Positions 48,001 to 62,855 of a stretch of DNA of 64,000 bases are shown one piece after another. The translations under genes and the position numbers were made by a program. Numbering within the stretch: position 1 is the stretch's first letter; every line of letters begins with the position of its first letter. Source of the DNA: Agrocybe praecox (lineage: Eukaryota > Basidiomycota > Agaricomycetes > Agaricales > Agrocybaceae); the NCBI GenBank assembly GCA_964017145.1, contig OZ024841.1:4154001-4218000 (forward strand). The letters run 5' to 3'. A model generated the notes under the pieces. That model had not been told where the DNA came from. It worked only from the letters and a program-made list of their open reading frames with translations, and ran no database searches.

Positions 48001-48155
48001 TGCATCATCATATAAAATCTGGCCCTCTTCCAATCAAGACACTTTTGTCCCTTGGGATATCCCCCTTCCTTGGGTCACCACTCCTCACCTGTACTCTTCT
48101 GTTATTATTTTGCAGTGGGTCACACGCACACCACTCGAACAATAATAGCACTATA
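45029..48155. other. Gene-poor region with possible decayed exons
   Basis: About 3.1 kb. Plus-strand pieces with membrane-like character occur at 45382-45570 (HLPFLLLIGSVQLLC, ESFVFFCFVWIFVIA) and 45772-45870 (LGRDATRAFINDLLLVAVITLVS), separated by intron-like gaps. The minus-strand frames 46033-46332 and 46597-46800 have no recognisable content. No complete gene could be assembled. The right end should contain the promoter and a possible 5' UTR intron (acceptor TTTTGCAG near 48114) of the next gene. Confidence 0.3.
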
Positions 48156-49685
48156 ATGTCGCCTACCCTCAGTCCATTACTTTTACCTATATCCCAAAGC
48201 TTTCAAAGTTTCGGTAGTCCACAAAGCGCTACCTCGACGCTAGTGGAATCTATGTCACTCCTCCAACCCCCACCTCCAGCTTTTATGTCATCCAACCCAC
48301 CATCCAGATCTTCGTCTGTTGCTAGCCAACGTGCATCTCCGACCCGCACGCGAGAAAGGGGAAGGTCGCTCTCTCGTTCACCTGGACGGGCAGTCTCAGC
48401 ACTTCTATCACCCACGCCTATAGTCATACATAGATCTCCTTTAAATAGCCTGCACCGTGGAGGCGGTGTGACTGCATGGGGTCCCCCTCTTCCTCCGTCT
48501 CCTATACAGAGCTCTCCTCTCAATTCTCCTCGTACGCGTCGTGGATCTGACGCACACGTCGTCTCTGTACACAATTCTGGTCATGGGTGGGATGAAGAGT
48601 ATAGTAACAGTGTTAATATCCGACCACCCACACCTCCTTTCAGTCCTGAATCCACTATCCCAATGAGTCCAGAATCTCATTCGACAGCCTCTGCAGGACC
48701 TGTTTATTATAGGTCCGTCATGAATAGAACCCCTACCCCACATCATAGCCCCCAGTCAGACTACACTACGATATCGATGTCGTCCCGTTCCAGGGCTGCT
48801 TCATTCTCATATTCTCACGCCAGTAGACCTTCATCAGCTGAACACAGGGAACATGGCGGCGCGGGCTCTGCAAATCTGCAATTATTTGCACCACCAAATA
48901 TTCATTCGCCACCTGCAACCATAGGCCCCATCCCGTCTCCTCAGCATCGTATGCGTAGCTATTCAGAATCGTATGTGCAAGAGAACAACTATCCACGGGG
49001 AGTGACAAACGGTGCTGGGGGGCTTATTTCTCCTCCTCCGTCTTATCATGCAAGTCAACAATCTATCCCGAGCCCTAATCATCTTTCTCCGTGCAATACG
49101 CCGTACGACTATCATGGGAGCGCCCCACCTCTAAATTATAATTATGAGCATGGAGCAGGACGGTCATATTCTCCTCAGCCCCAAGGTCACTCACCAACCA
49201 GCCAATATTCGTATGAGAACTTGGGGGATCCAGAAGGTATCAATCGTAGTGCACAGTCTTTGCAGCCTGCTTTCTTTCTCTCTCCGAATACACCCCAGCC
49301 TCCGGTGCAGAGTCCAGTTCCAATAGGAAGCAGCTACACCACAACATACCCCCCTCGGCCCCCTCACTCGCCTTATCAACGGTATAGTAATCCATCCCAA
49401 GTAGGTGGGCAATACTTGCTCGTCCCCTCCCGGGGAGCCCACGCCGAGTCCCCGCAGCCCCATCATATGCGTCACCGACGTTACGTGCCCTATTCTCCAT
49501 CGCAAACGCAGCCAATGCTACCTTCAAGCCGGACTAGCCTAACTTTCGTCAACACAGGGATACATGATCAGACTCGGGACTACGAAGATAGTTCTTGCTG
49601 TTCATGTTTTCATATTGATTGCATGTGTTTCCACCGACATATCTTCACCGCGTTATACTGGTTGGTACCATGGCACTCGAATTAG
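48156..49685 (+). CDS. Serine/proline-rich hypothetical protein
   Basis: The 562-codon frame opens at 47997, but translation probably starts at ATG 48156 (MSPTLSPLLLPISQSFQSFG), giving about 509 residues. The preceding sequence looks like 5' UTR with an intron ending near 48114. The protein is low complexity: very rich in Ser, Pro, His and Tyr, with many SP/TP dipeptides, an early basic Arg/Ser tract (SPTRTRERGRSLSRSPGRAV) and no folded domain. Numerous minimal proline-directed kinase sites suggest a disordered regulatory or scaffold protein; this is inference. The Cys/His-rich tail (CCSCFHIDCMCFH) is unlike the rest and may be read-through of an intron. The gene at 50386 has similar composition and may be a diverged tandem relative. 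Confidence 0.65.
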   Translation: MSPTLSPLLLPISQSFQSFGSPQSATSTLVESMSLLQPPPPAFMSSNPPSRSSSVASQRASPTRTRERGRSLSRSPGRAVSALLSPTPIVIHRSPLNSLHRGGGVTAWGPPLPPSPIQSSPLNSPRTRRGSDAHVVSVHNSGHGWDEEYSNSVNIRPPTPPFSPESTIPMSPESHSTASAGPVYYRSVMNRTPTPHHSPQSDYTTISMSSRSRAASFSYSHASRPSSAEHREHGGAGSANLQLFAPPNIHSPPATIGPIPSPQHRMRSYSESYVQENNYPRGVTNGAGGLISPPPSYHASQQSIPSPNHLSPCNTPYDYHGSAPPLNYNYEHGAGRSYSPQPQGHSPTSQYSYENLGDPEGINRSAQSLQPAFFLSPNTPQPPVQSPVPIGSSYTTTYPPRPPHSPYQRYSNPSQVGGQYLLVPSRGAHAESPQPHHMRHRRYVPYSPSQTQPMLPSSRTSLTFVNTGIHDQTRDYEDSSCCSCFHIDCMCFHRHIFTALYWLVPWHSN

Positions 49686-50385
49686 AATACAGTTTTCGCA
49701 CAAATCTCACACATGATATCCTGGAATGACGTTCAACCCTACTATACGGCCCGTACGATACGTTACGTTATAACTAATAAAGTGGCATTGGATCATCAGG
49801 CGGCTTTTCTCTTTTTAACATAGCGTCACACATCAATCTTGTAGAAAATGTAGTGTAATAATGTGTACAAGACAAATATATACCACTTCGACCTGTAAGT
49901 AAGAGTCTATCTTTCTTATCTAAATTAAGTTCGATCCATATTATGGACACGTTCAGTAGAGTTTAGTGCTAAATGATAAATCGCTCAAAGGTTAAGAAGG
50001 CTAATTGTCAGTATCCAACTTCCAAATATATCCTAAGAGTGGCGCTCCTGATACAAACCATTGATACTATCAATGCAAAATTACTACGGAAGAGTGGCAC
50101 TCTGATCGACACTGCCAAGATCATAATGAATATCCAGTTACGGTTGTGTTACAAAATTTTAATAATGGTAGGCACCGGCGATCTGACCGCTGCATATCAT
50201 TTTCATAGCCAATGCATTGTTTTCTGGAATGATCTCAGCGAACGAAGAACAAAAGATAACACATTACTCTAAAAGCAATGACCTGTGCTTGCTACATCTT
50301 TATGATATGTACAAGCTCTAATCACCCGGCCAGAAAAGGTATAAGAGCTGATTGGCGATTAGAACTCGAAGCACCAAATTTCGCA

Positions 50386-51300
50386 ATGTCCCAACGGCCC
50401 CTTTCAGAGAATAGCTCGCTATTGAGCCCACTACATCTATTTAGCCCTCAACTACGGCCCAGTAGTCGCTGCTCTACACCGTTGAGCTCTATGCAAATGC
50501 TACGTCCGGAACCACGAGCACCACTCGTTATTTCTGATCCCATGTCGCCTAAAAGTTATTATGAAGGCTGTAGTTCTTCTACAACATTGTGCGAACGACC
50601 AAGGTCTTCTACTTCATCTTATAGTAACTATCCTCCTACCGCTCCAACTTCATCAATTCCAACACCAGATATTCCAACGATGCGACCTACCGGGCCTATA
50701 TTTGCTCCTGGCGCCTATGCCAATCAGGGGCCAGTCATCCCACCACAACCCATGTTTTCTCAGCAAACATCGCATAAGTCATCCAGGGGACCTTATAGAT
50801 TTTTTGAATCGAATGAAGTTCAGCGATACCCAACACACTTTCCTGTGCACTCTGAAGATCAATATTGCCAAAGTAACGTTAGCGACCCATCATACTATCA
50901 AATGCGTTCCTATACTCCTGCAACGGTGTACGGACAGCCTCACAGGGAATTGACCACGATGCATCGACGTCGCCAGTCTGAAACGGCACCTGAAATATTT
51001 TATGGACACCAAAATGAAACACCTTATGCTGGGTATTCCCGTGTCAAGTCAGAGAAAAGGGGGATTTATTCTTCCGTAAGTGGCATTTTATTCTGGCACG
51101 ATTGTATAAAGAGGACGCTCCTTTCTAATAAACAACACATTTGTACAGCATGGAGGCCTAGAGTGATAACTAAAAGGAATGTTGTCCTCGGCTGCATAAT
51201 CGACGAACCTTCGAATATGCCACCCTATCAATCCGCTAGATTGATACCGATACCACCAGATATGACGCCTCAGAATTATATAAACCCTAAGGCAGCTTGA
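50386..51300 (+). CDS. Serine/proline-rich hypothetical protein
   Basis: Starting at ATG 50386 (MSQRPLSENSSLLSPLHLFS), the frame gives about 304 residues with Ser/Pro/Tyr-rich, SP-dotted low complexity similar to the gene at 48156-49685. Segments such as PTAPTSSIPTPDIPTMRPTG and TTMHRRRQSETAPEIF lack a known domain. A potential intron (GTAAGT at 51076 to CAG at 51148) would, if spliced, end the protein five codons later. Unspliced, the frame runs through NMPPYQSARLIPIPPDMTPQ to 51300. Both outcomes are possible, so the C-terminus is uncertain. Tandem orientation and composition suggest common origin with its neighbour. Confidence 0.6.
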   Translation: MSQRPLSENSSLLSPLHLFSPQLRPSSRCSTPLSSMQMLRPEPRAPLVISDPMSPKSYYEGCSSSTTLCERPRSSTSSYSNYPPTAPTSSIPTPDIPTMRPTGPIFAPGAYANQGPVIPPQPMFSQQTSHKSSRGPYRFFESNEVQRYPTHFPVHSEDQYCQSNVSDPSYYQMRSYTPATVYGQPHRELTTMHRRRQSETAPEIFYGHQNETPYAGYSRVKSEKRGIYSSVSGILFWHDCIKRTLLSNKQHICTAWRPRVITKRNVVLGCIIDEPSNMPPYQSARLIPIPPDMTPQNYINPKAA

Positions 51301-54093
51301 CCCACTATGTTAGGTATCCTGGTATGCTATTGGCATGTGTTACACGAACTTGCCCCTATGTGCTATACAAAATTCCTCTTCTGTCGCATGGTGCCCCCGC
51401 CGTGATTTGAGCACTGAATCATAGGTTGATCATAGGACCTGTGTCCATATACATTCCACTGGTGACTGTACATATCAATTTCGTATATCTCTACTCTGAG
51501 TGCGCGAACTTACAATCTTCCACAACTCTATTCCTATGCGGAATTGGTCGCCGGGATTTTGGTTTGCTGTGTTAACTGTAAGGTTCCTGTAGGCTGTTCC
51601 CGACAATTCACACGTCACATAAGGAAATAAAATATTGGCATCACCTAAGCATACTACTCCCGTTTGACGGTCGTCCTCCAAAACCCGTATTATGTAAGAA
51701 TCTGCCCACATCGACTCGGATTTTTGGTCCCCCCTGTTTCTAACATGAACAAATTACCGGATCCGGCATCATTTGGCTCCGAAGTTCCGTTGATTTCATT
51801 CAACGCTGTTCAAACTTTACGAGACCTTATAATCTATTAGGGGGTTTCACGTTGGCGATTTCGAGGAGATTTTTTCGGTCTGATTTCTAGAAAAAAAGAC
51901 CAAAAACGGTCTCGAAATCACTCCAACGTGAAACCCCCCATTGCGTTCGATTTTTCAGTCTGTTTTTCTTCTTGTAATTTTATTTGAGGCGGTACCGCGT
52001 TATCGGAGCCCTTGAGTTTTATTTTGCTGGCTGCCATTCTCAGTGGACCGTGGTTGATTCAAAATTTGCAGAAACACGAGAAATGCAGCTGACGAAGGCG
52101 AACACATTTGACTTGGAGATCGAGGTATTGCAGTCACTAGTGACGCCTTTGATCACCATCGAAGGCCATTACTACTATGTATAATTGGGAAAAAATGCAT
52201 TTTTAAGTGCGAAATGAACTTTTGAATACTTGACATTAATGATTAGCAAGCTTCTTCTCGCTAAAACCTCCCGGTCCCGGCCCCGAGTGTGTGGTTCCTG
52301 GGAATTGTATACCGGGTGTATAGACATATACTAGGAACCGTACCCTTGGAAGTCCGCGTAATGGTGTTCAAGAAAGCGACAAGGAACCTCACATGGATTC
52401 CTGCGATTCTCGTCCTATTATTGGCAAGTGGTAAGACGTTGCGTTTTGCCAAGGCCCCAGAATATGTAAAGGCTTAGAGGCAAGTCAGGAAGACCGAGCG
52501 TACGTATCCATCGGCACACAATCGGCGTACACGTTTAAATCAGATTATGACCGGCAAATACATGTAACCGACTTTAACGCGTGACGGGGTAATAAAGCCA
52601 AAACATCATCAGCTTGAGACGATTTAGGATTTATCGGATAAGTAAGCCTCTCCGCGCATCCCCCGTTTACACTCATTGGTTTAAAACGTAGTTGAAATTA
52701 CAACTTACTTACACTCGCGCTCTTGTGACGATTTATAACAAATTGAAAAGGACCTTTGTGTATTATAAACTCCGCTTATGTCTTTGAGACTCCGTCGTAC
52801 GACTCGTCTAATGGCCACGTTCAACAGGCCGTAAGACTTTATATCAAGCCCCAAATTAGCTTTCGTTGTTCTACATCTCTCTAGTGCCATGAATTACCAT
52901 TCATAAACATTGCCAGTAGTGTTGCTGGTCCTGCTTCAACTGTTGCTCCTGTGTAAGCGCGATCATTGTCTTCCGAGTCTATCCTTCTAAAACAACTTTC
53001 TCTATAATCAGCCCCGCCTCATAGACAACGTGAAAAATCCGTGGTCATCAGTACCATATTTTCTATTATTTATTTACCTTGTACATACATCAGAGTTCAC
53101 AATATGCCAAACAGAGATTATTGTCTTCATAAAATCGTCATCAGTCTAGGGGGTGAGAATCAAAAAAGGGGATTGATACCCGGTATGATAAAAGAGCACC
53201 ATATAATAAAGAGCACCGGCGTCTCTCGCGCACCTCGTTTGCCGGATAGTAACGGTATCATTTTTCTCCCACAGACTTGGGTTGTTCATCATACTGAGCA
53301 TGGATACAAACAGAGTGATTAAGGTGGTTTTGTCTCTTTCTTGACTTTGTTTCAACGGTACCGAATACATTTCTAATTGATTATTCCCACTCGCACTCAC
53401 GCTTAATCACTTGGGGCCGCATCTCTGAGGCGAAGAAGGCGCCCGTGTCCAAATTTAGAATGTGTAAGCGAACTTCACCTCGAGACCGGGCTCTTGAAAC
53501 GCAGCTTTCTTCTCGGGCTGACTACTTTTTGATGTGCACGTCAGAAACGTAGCTACTACGCACATACTGAGCATAGGCCGACTGTCGAATCCTGCCCCTT
53601 GCTTTTATCATGAAGACCTCAGATCGACATTCCGACCATACTACCAGAGAGATATGACAGGATCTATCAATAGACCGCAAAGTACAGAGATTGATGCTGA
53701 AATGGGTCCACTCTTGAGACTACTACAGGATGTTCTACCAGGATCTCAGACTTGTTTTGAAAAAAAAATTGTGCCGTGCTATGTGGAATTGAAAAATCAA
53801 TTCAAGCACTTGTATTGAGGTAAGTACCCAGAAGGGGTATCTATTTTCACGCAGCAGTATTACTATTACTCATCCTCGCATGTGTACATCTCCTTCGCTT
53901 ATTAGTGTTCTATACCAATAGCTCGAGAGACCCATCACTCGCTTCAAGGATCGATCAGAGTAGATATCTGTCTTCGTAGCATTTCTTGATTATTCAATAC
54001 CCTTTCACACGATATTGTGAAATGCTTCGCTTTAGATTTTGAATACATTTCTAACAATGTTGGGGAATCTCAGAACTCGCAGTCGGATACCTG
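51301..54093. other. Intergenic region upstream of peroxidase gene 2
   Basis: About 2.8 kb with one strong hairpin element (51840-51938, listed separately) and several short frames without support. 53652-53818 (+) opens MTGSINRPQSTEIDAEMGPL and could be a small gene, but it has no recognisable family and no splice context. Confidence 0.35.
51840..51938. repeat. 99-bp perfect-ended hairpin element (short MITE or foldback)
   Basis: The arms GGGGGTTTCACGTTGG and CCAACGTGAAACCCCC are exact inverted complements. The pairing continues through GATTTCGAG and CTCGAAATC after a small offset, leaving a loop of about 45 bp that contains a second pair, TTTTTTCGGTC and GACCAAAAA. No coding. The flanks show only a possible ATT duplication. 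Confidence 0.6.
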
Positions 54094-54099
54094 GATGAG

Positions 54100-54106
54100 T
54101 ATAAAG
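54100..54106 (+). promoter_or_regulatory. TATA box of peroxidase gene 2
   Basis: TATAAAG within TATAAAGAGGG, 76 nt upstream of the ATG; the same decamer-like box (TATAAAGAGG) precedes peroxidase gene 3. Confidence 0.65.
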
Positions 54107-54115
54107 AGGGTTTAA

Positions 54116-58396
<4,281 letters not shown>

Positions 58397-58912
58397 ACTC
58401 TTGGATGATACTTTCCTCTGTTTTATATTGTCTTCGCTAAGCGTGTACAACTATGTCTTTTTTTTTGTCCTGAAGGGTTTCAATACATTTAATACTATTT
58501 CTTTTTTGCATGTTCGTCTGGAAGGCGGCCAAAGCAAGGTTTTTTTGATTAATATTCACCACATCGTGACGTAGAATCATATAATATTTGAGGTGCTCTA
58601 ACAAGGCGTGCTCAAGCACTCAAGGCGGAAACAAACTCATGCGTCGACGCGACGCGACGAGGTCACGTGTAGGATAAACAGGTCTTCTTGCCAAGCACTG
58701 CAGTGATTTGTATAGTACTTCAACGAGCGTATAATAATTTTCAACTCCACAGAGCTAAAGTTCACGCCGACGCCGAGTACATTGCTCCAATCCCCCGTTT
58801 TCCAAAAGACTGGCTGAACCACCGAAAACTTGGAAACTCCTATTCTTAATAAACTCGATGATATTTGAAAGTCTTGCATTCCACATCATTAATGCTCCAT
58901 CAGAGCTACGGG
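58397..58912. other. 3' flank of peroxidase 3 with a GCGACGCGAC-rich motif
   Basis: About 500 bp between a plus-strand and a minus-strand stop codon. It contains a motif of about 24 bp rich in CGACG units at 58641-58667, ending in GAGGTCACG. A near-identical motif occurs at 62495-62518. Confidence 0.4.
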
Positions 58913-60478
58913 TTAGGTCAGAGTAGAACTCTCCCAATGGCATAGAAAAAGGACCTCTGGATTGCCACTCCCACATATGTATTCAACAACCGGCATAGAT
59001 TGTGTGGCACTTGATGAGCACCGTTCAATCACAACCTTGAGACCTGTAAATTGATCAAGCGATGTAAGGCAGTTCGTAAGGTCGATCGCCCTCGTATCGA
59101 GTATCGCAAGTGTTTGTAAAGGCCTTCCGAGGACGTCGATACGGTACTGCAGGAAGTCGTGAATGACATGCAGGTTGCTTAGATCATGAGGACTGATCCA
59201 AATATGGAGTGTTTCGATATTCGGAAGCAGCGGAACTGCGTCAGGGAATAAGGTGGGCCATTGAGTTATGTATCCGAGTGTATAGCATCCGTGAATATTG
59301 AGGCAAGTGACAGAGTTCAAATGGTTATGTATGAACATTGGAAGTGTTGGGTCCGTCTGACTCTGCGCGACGCCAAACAGGTTTATCCAAAATCTTGTCA
59401 CGTGTTTCCAGTATCTTGGGTTGGAAAAGAAGGACCTCAGGAGAATGGCTGTATCCGAGTAATAATCCATGAGGCTGAACTCCACTCTGAGGGTGAATAT
59501 GTCAGACGAAATGGAGAGACGTTGATCTCCGTAGCACCTCAGCTGCAGGCTGTCGCGAAATTCGTTCTCTTTGAAGTTTCCGATATAGGTCCCAATAATA
59601 TTGGATAGCCTAGATATGTCTTGTTTGTTCGGTATAGCATCGCGGCTCCCAGCTTCCAAGTCCAAGTAATATTCCTCTGCTGGCTGGATGCATTCCACAA
59701 GGGCAATGTATCGGATCCAATCTTGGGTGGTTGCGACTATTTTAAGCATACGAAGGTTGGTCAACGGAAGTGGAGATAACGGGACGGATGTGAGGGTGTC
59801 CTGAATACATTTTCTGTGGGGAGATTTAATGGTTAAATCTTCGAGATAGGGCATACTGGGGAGTATGTCGAGAAGGAGAGATAGTTGGAAATTTAGCGTG
59901 AATGACCAAACACGCAGATTTGATAGCCACGAGCTTTGTGGGAGAATAGTAAGAGTACTAGCATCGAAATGTAGCATCGCTGGCGCGTAGTCCCCGAAGT
60001 CCGCCATGATATTAGAACTGTTCTCGGTCTCGTATGAGTCGTATGTTGCAAAAATGATTTCGAGTTTAAACTCCTGAAGGAGAGGGGATTGAGTGCGTAG
60101 TAGATCCCTTAGGCCCATCTCGAATATAGTCCCGTCTGCTATGACAAGCGACAACAGCTTTATCCTGTGCCAATTCTCGAAAAGTAGACGTTCCAAGAAA
60201 GTATCTATCCAAGGGCTATCTGGGTGACAGCATTCAATGTACAGCGGCGAATCCCCGGTCCGTCGGAGCACTTCCATAAACCACTGTTCACTTTTGAGGG
60301 CGAAAAAATCGAGATTGATGAGAAGCGCCCATATCGAAGAAGATGATAGGATAATACTTCTCCATGTTGTGCATACTTGAGAAGCAGAACGAAGGGAGTC
60401 CATATCTGATGACGAAGGATATGTATCCACAATCATATTGAAAACATTCCAGAGTATATCGACGTTGGCGGCATCCAT
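58913..60478 (-). CDS. F-box-like protein (Agaricomycete expanded family)
   Basis: A single-exon gene of 521 residues opening MDAANVDILWNVFNMIVDTY. The F-box continues with LRSASQVCTTWRSIILSSSS and IWALLINLDFF, followed by the family motif EVLRRTGDSPLYIE and an irregular leucine-rich C-terminal region (LPSMPYLEDLTIKS, VTCLNIHGCYTLGYI, LLPNIETLHIWI). The start ATG is the first in frame and sits right before the F-box as in sibling genes. Probable SCF substrate adaptor by family. It is divergently arranged with the charged protein at 60845, separated by about 370 bp of shared promoter. Confidence 0.88.
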   Translation of the reverse strand: MDAANVDILWNVFNMIVDTYPSSSDMDSLRSASQVCTTWRSIILSSSSIWALLINLDFFALKSEQWFMEVLRRTGDSPLYIECCHPDSPWIDTFLERLLFENWHRIKLLSLVIADGTIFEMGLRDLLRTQSPLLQEFKLEIIFATYDSYETENSSNIMADFGDYAPAMLHFDASTLTILPQSSWLSNLRVWSFTLNFQLSLLLDILPSMPYLEDLTIKSPHRKCIQDTLTSVPLSPLPLTNLRMLKIVATTQDWIRYIALVECIQPAEEYYLDLEAGSRDAIPNKQDISRLSNIIGTYIGNFKENEFRDSLQLRCYGDQRLSISSDIFTLRVEFSLMDYYSDTAILLRSFFSNPRYWKHVTRFWINLFGVAQSQTDPTLPMFIHNHLNSVTCLNIHGCYTLGYITQWPTLFPDAVPLLPNIETLHIWISPHDLSNLHVIHDFLQYRIDVLGRPLQTLAILDTRAIDLTNCLTSLDQFTGLKVVIERCSSSATQSMPVVEYICGSGNPEVLFLCHWESSTLT

Positions 60479-60844
60479 TTCAAGGCATTGAGGAGTTCAC
60501 GTTCAACGTTCAGGCCTCAGGGCTCAAGTAGGGCCAAGACATGTTGGTTCAAACTTCAAAAGCTTCAAATCTAAATATTCACAAACCTCCGGGTATTTCG
60601 GAGCTTATCCAATCGCTTACTTGAGTCACGAGGCCTGGACCTGGGGTAACATAATATTAATAGCACGGGGGTCTCCCGGAACGGACGTCCCGGCGTCGTG
60701 AGTGATTCATACGCGAGTTTACTAGCAACTCCATAGAACTCCATCGATCATCGATCATCACTCACACCACGACGTTCCACAGCAACATCGCGTCCGTACC
60801 TTACATTTACGATCGGGCTTTCCCACTCCGGCAGATCGTCCATC

Positions 60845-61237
60845 ATGACGAAGCATCACGTAAACCAAATTATGACGAGTGATGAGAGGGAAGCTCAACG
60901 CGCTGAAAAGGATGCAGAGATCATGGATTGCAGCGACGACAGCGACGGCGACGACGGCGAGCCCTCGAGGGAGAGAGAAGAGAGAAATCGGGAACGACTC
61001 GAGCATAAAGCCGCTCTCAGCCATAATCGTACAGAACGCAAGAAGGAGCGAGACGAGCGTACCAGAGAGAAAGAGGAACAAAGAGCCGAGAAAGAGAAGG
61101 AAAAGGAAGAAAGTAAACTGGAACGCGAGGCAGAAAAGGCGGATCGTGCTAGAGAAAAAGCTAAGGAGAAAGAAGAACGCGCTAGGGAAAGGGAAGAACA
61201 TGCAAGGGAGAAAGCTGAAGCCAAGGCAAGGAAATGA
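60845..61237 (+). CDS. Highly charged E/R/K-rich helical protein
   Basis: A 130-residue frame opening MTKHHVNQIMTSDEREAQRA. After an acidic patch (DCSDDSDGDDGE, about residues 28-38), about 85 residues consist almost only of Glu, Arg, Lys and Ala in i/i+4 alternation (REREERNRERLEHKAALSHN and EKEERAREREEHAREKAEAK). That pattern is expected for a single alpha-helix (ER/K) or a coiled coil. No folded domain or signal is visible. The opposite strand has a Ser/Leu/Phe-rich frame over the same span, but the plus frame has the compositional logic. It could be a real small protein, a truncated one, or a chance product of purine-rich repeats. Confidence 0.5.
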   Translation: MTKHHVNQIMTSDEREAQRAEKDAEIMDCSDDSDGDDGEPSREREERNRERLEHKAALSHNRTERKKERDERTREKEEQRAEKEKEKEESKLEREAEKADRAREKAKEKEERAREREEHAREKAEAKARK

Positions 61238-61410
61238 TATGTAATTGACAATGTGTATGTCTGCTCCCAAATCGTACTACCTAGCTGGAATGTTCTTTCC
61301 TCCGAGCCAAGTCTGTGAGGGCGGTTGGTAGCATTTTAATTAGGGTAATGGAAAGTTGGATGGGCGTATCCTTCTCAAAAGAAGGTCAGGATTGCTTGGG
61401 ATTCCCCCAG

Positions 61411-62306
61411 ATCCAATAAAGAATAGAGTTCTCGTATGTCTGGTATATGCCCTGGGGGTGCTGCAGATGTTGATTGTGACACATTTGAGCTTCTCAGCCT
61501 CAGTCTACGCTTATGGATTCGGTAATGAGGACACCCATGACGATATAAAACTAGTTTGGCTCCGGGTTTTGGCACATCGTTGATGTAGTATTCATCAAGC
61601 GCTGTCGCAACTAACCTAGAGACGCAGTCGCATTTCTTGCAGAAAATTTATACGCCCATAGAGTTTGTCTGTTGACACGGTCTTCTTTGACTGTTGTGTT
61701 TATAGCTCTGGTACGTGATTTTCTTTTTCTTTTTTAGCTCCAAAAGTCATCGTTCACCCTAGTTAGCTGTAATCCAACTTGGTGGATTCATTGCCTCGAC
61801 TACATCGTCTCTCAACGGGCCCTGGATTTATTCTTACAATGGCGGTAAGGAGTTGACTAGAGGTCAACATATTCGTCTCATATATCTTTTCAGATCTGGA
61901 ACGGAGGAAACGCTCTTTGTGACACCGTAATCGCAACAACCATGACACAATTCGTATATCGATTTCATAAAGCTTTGGAATATCAAATTAACTCAAGCAC
62001 TTGTAAAACGAGTCATGAATTGCATCATCGAGGCTGGTGTGGTCACCGGTACGCATCTGTACTATGATAGACACTCATATTGAGTACTGACGATTGACCC
62101 CTTAAGGCCTTATTAACTAATTGTTAAAGCCTTTCGTCACTTTGGTTCTCGCACTCATTCGTTCTCACCCGACTTACTACCAAGTGCCCTCGGCAATCCT
62201 AGCAAAATTACATTCCAATACAGTGATGGCTCTCTTGAACAACTGTCAGCAGGGTTACGTTCAAGATGACCGAGATGTCGAAGCAAGCTCTCGCCTCTAT
62301 ACATAA
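61411..62306 (+). pseudogene. DUF6534-family membrane protein, 5'-incomplete
   Basis: From an AG acceptor at 61410, coding exons read DPIKNRVLVCLVYALGVLQM, then HLSFSASVYAYGFGNEDTHD. Later exons read VAFLAENLYAHRVCLLTRSS (about 61625), LAVIQLGGFIASTTSSLNGP (61761) and IWNGGNALCDTVIATTMTQF (about 61895). They are followed by the hallmark LTQALVKRVMNCIIEAGVVT and YYQVPSAILAKLHSNTVMAL, ending about 62306. These match TM2 to the C-terminus of DUF6534 proteins. No exon with the usual N-terminus (a GA..GL..A-type first helix) exists between the charged gene and 61411, and one junction after WLRV is poorly defined. A truncated copy is the best reading; a missed first exon is the alternative. Confidence 0.6.
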
Positions 62307-62855
62307 CTTTCATGTAAAATGCACAGGAATACTAGTAGGTACTAATATACACACAAAGTTACCACTCAGATCTCAGACGTGAACGGCGACATCTCTCCTG
62401 GACTTATTCATAATCAACAACCAGCCGTAGTGATATTTATCAGCTATTGAGGTAATCCTCTCCATTTCCCATGGATATATGAAGTAGGGCAGTAGCGACG
62501 CGACGCGACAAGGTCACGGCGGGGCCAGTGAGAACCTCTTCGTTAGGCTGGGGGGGACTTGGAATCAAGATTTTTTCATGCCACATTTTTATTCGTGATA
62601 ATTTTGTTAGTTCTACCCCCGAAGGAGCCATAACTTACTTTTTTTCATCGTCATCGAATAGCTTGTACAAAGAACAAAGTCATTATTATTGATTTCAAAG
62701 TTGTCGACGGTAAGATACTATAAAATAATTGCAGATGTATTCCTAGTATCTATATTTCATTGCGTAAAGAAAGGCTGGCCAATCGTTATTAAGGGAACGA
62801 TAAATTTTAAAATACCAGATCTGGAATGGAGAAATAAGGGAGGTGTTAGAGGCAA

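Noticed and set aside
60895..61251. Minus-strand Ser/Leu/Phe-rich frame
   Set aside because: It is the reverse reading of the charged E/R/K frame; its composition follows from GAG/AAG-rich codons on the plus strand.
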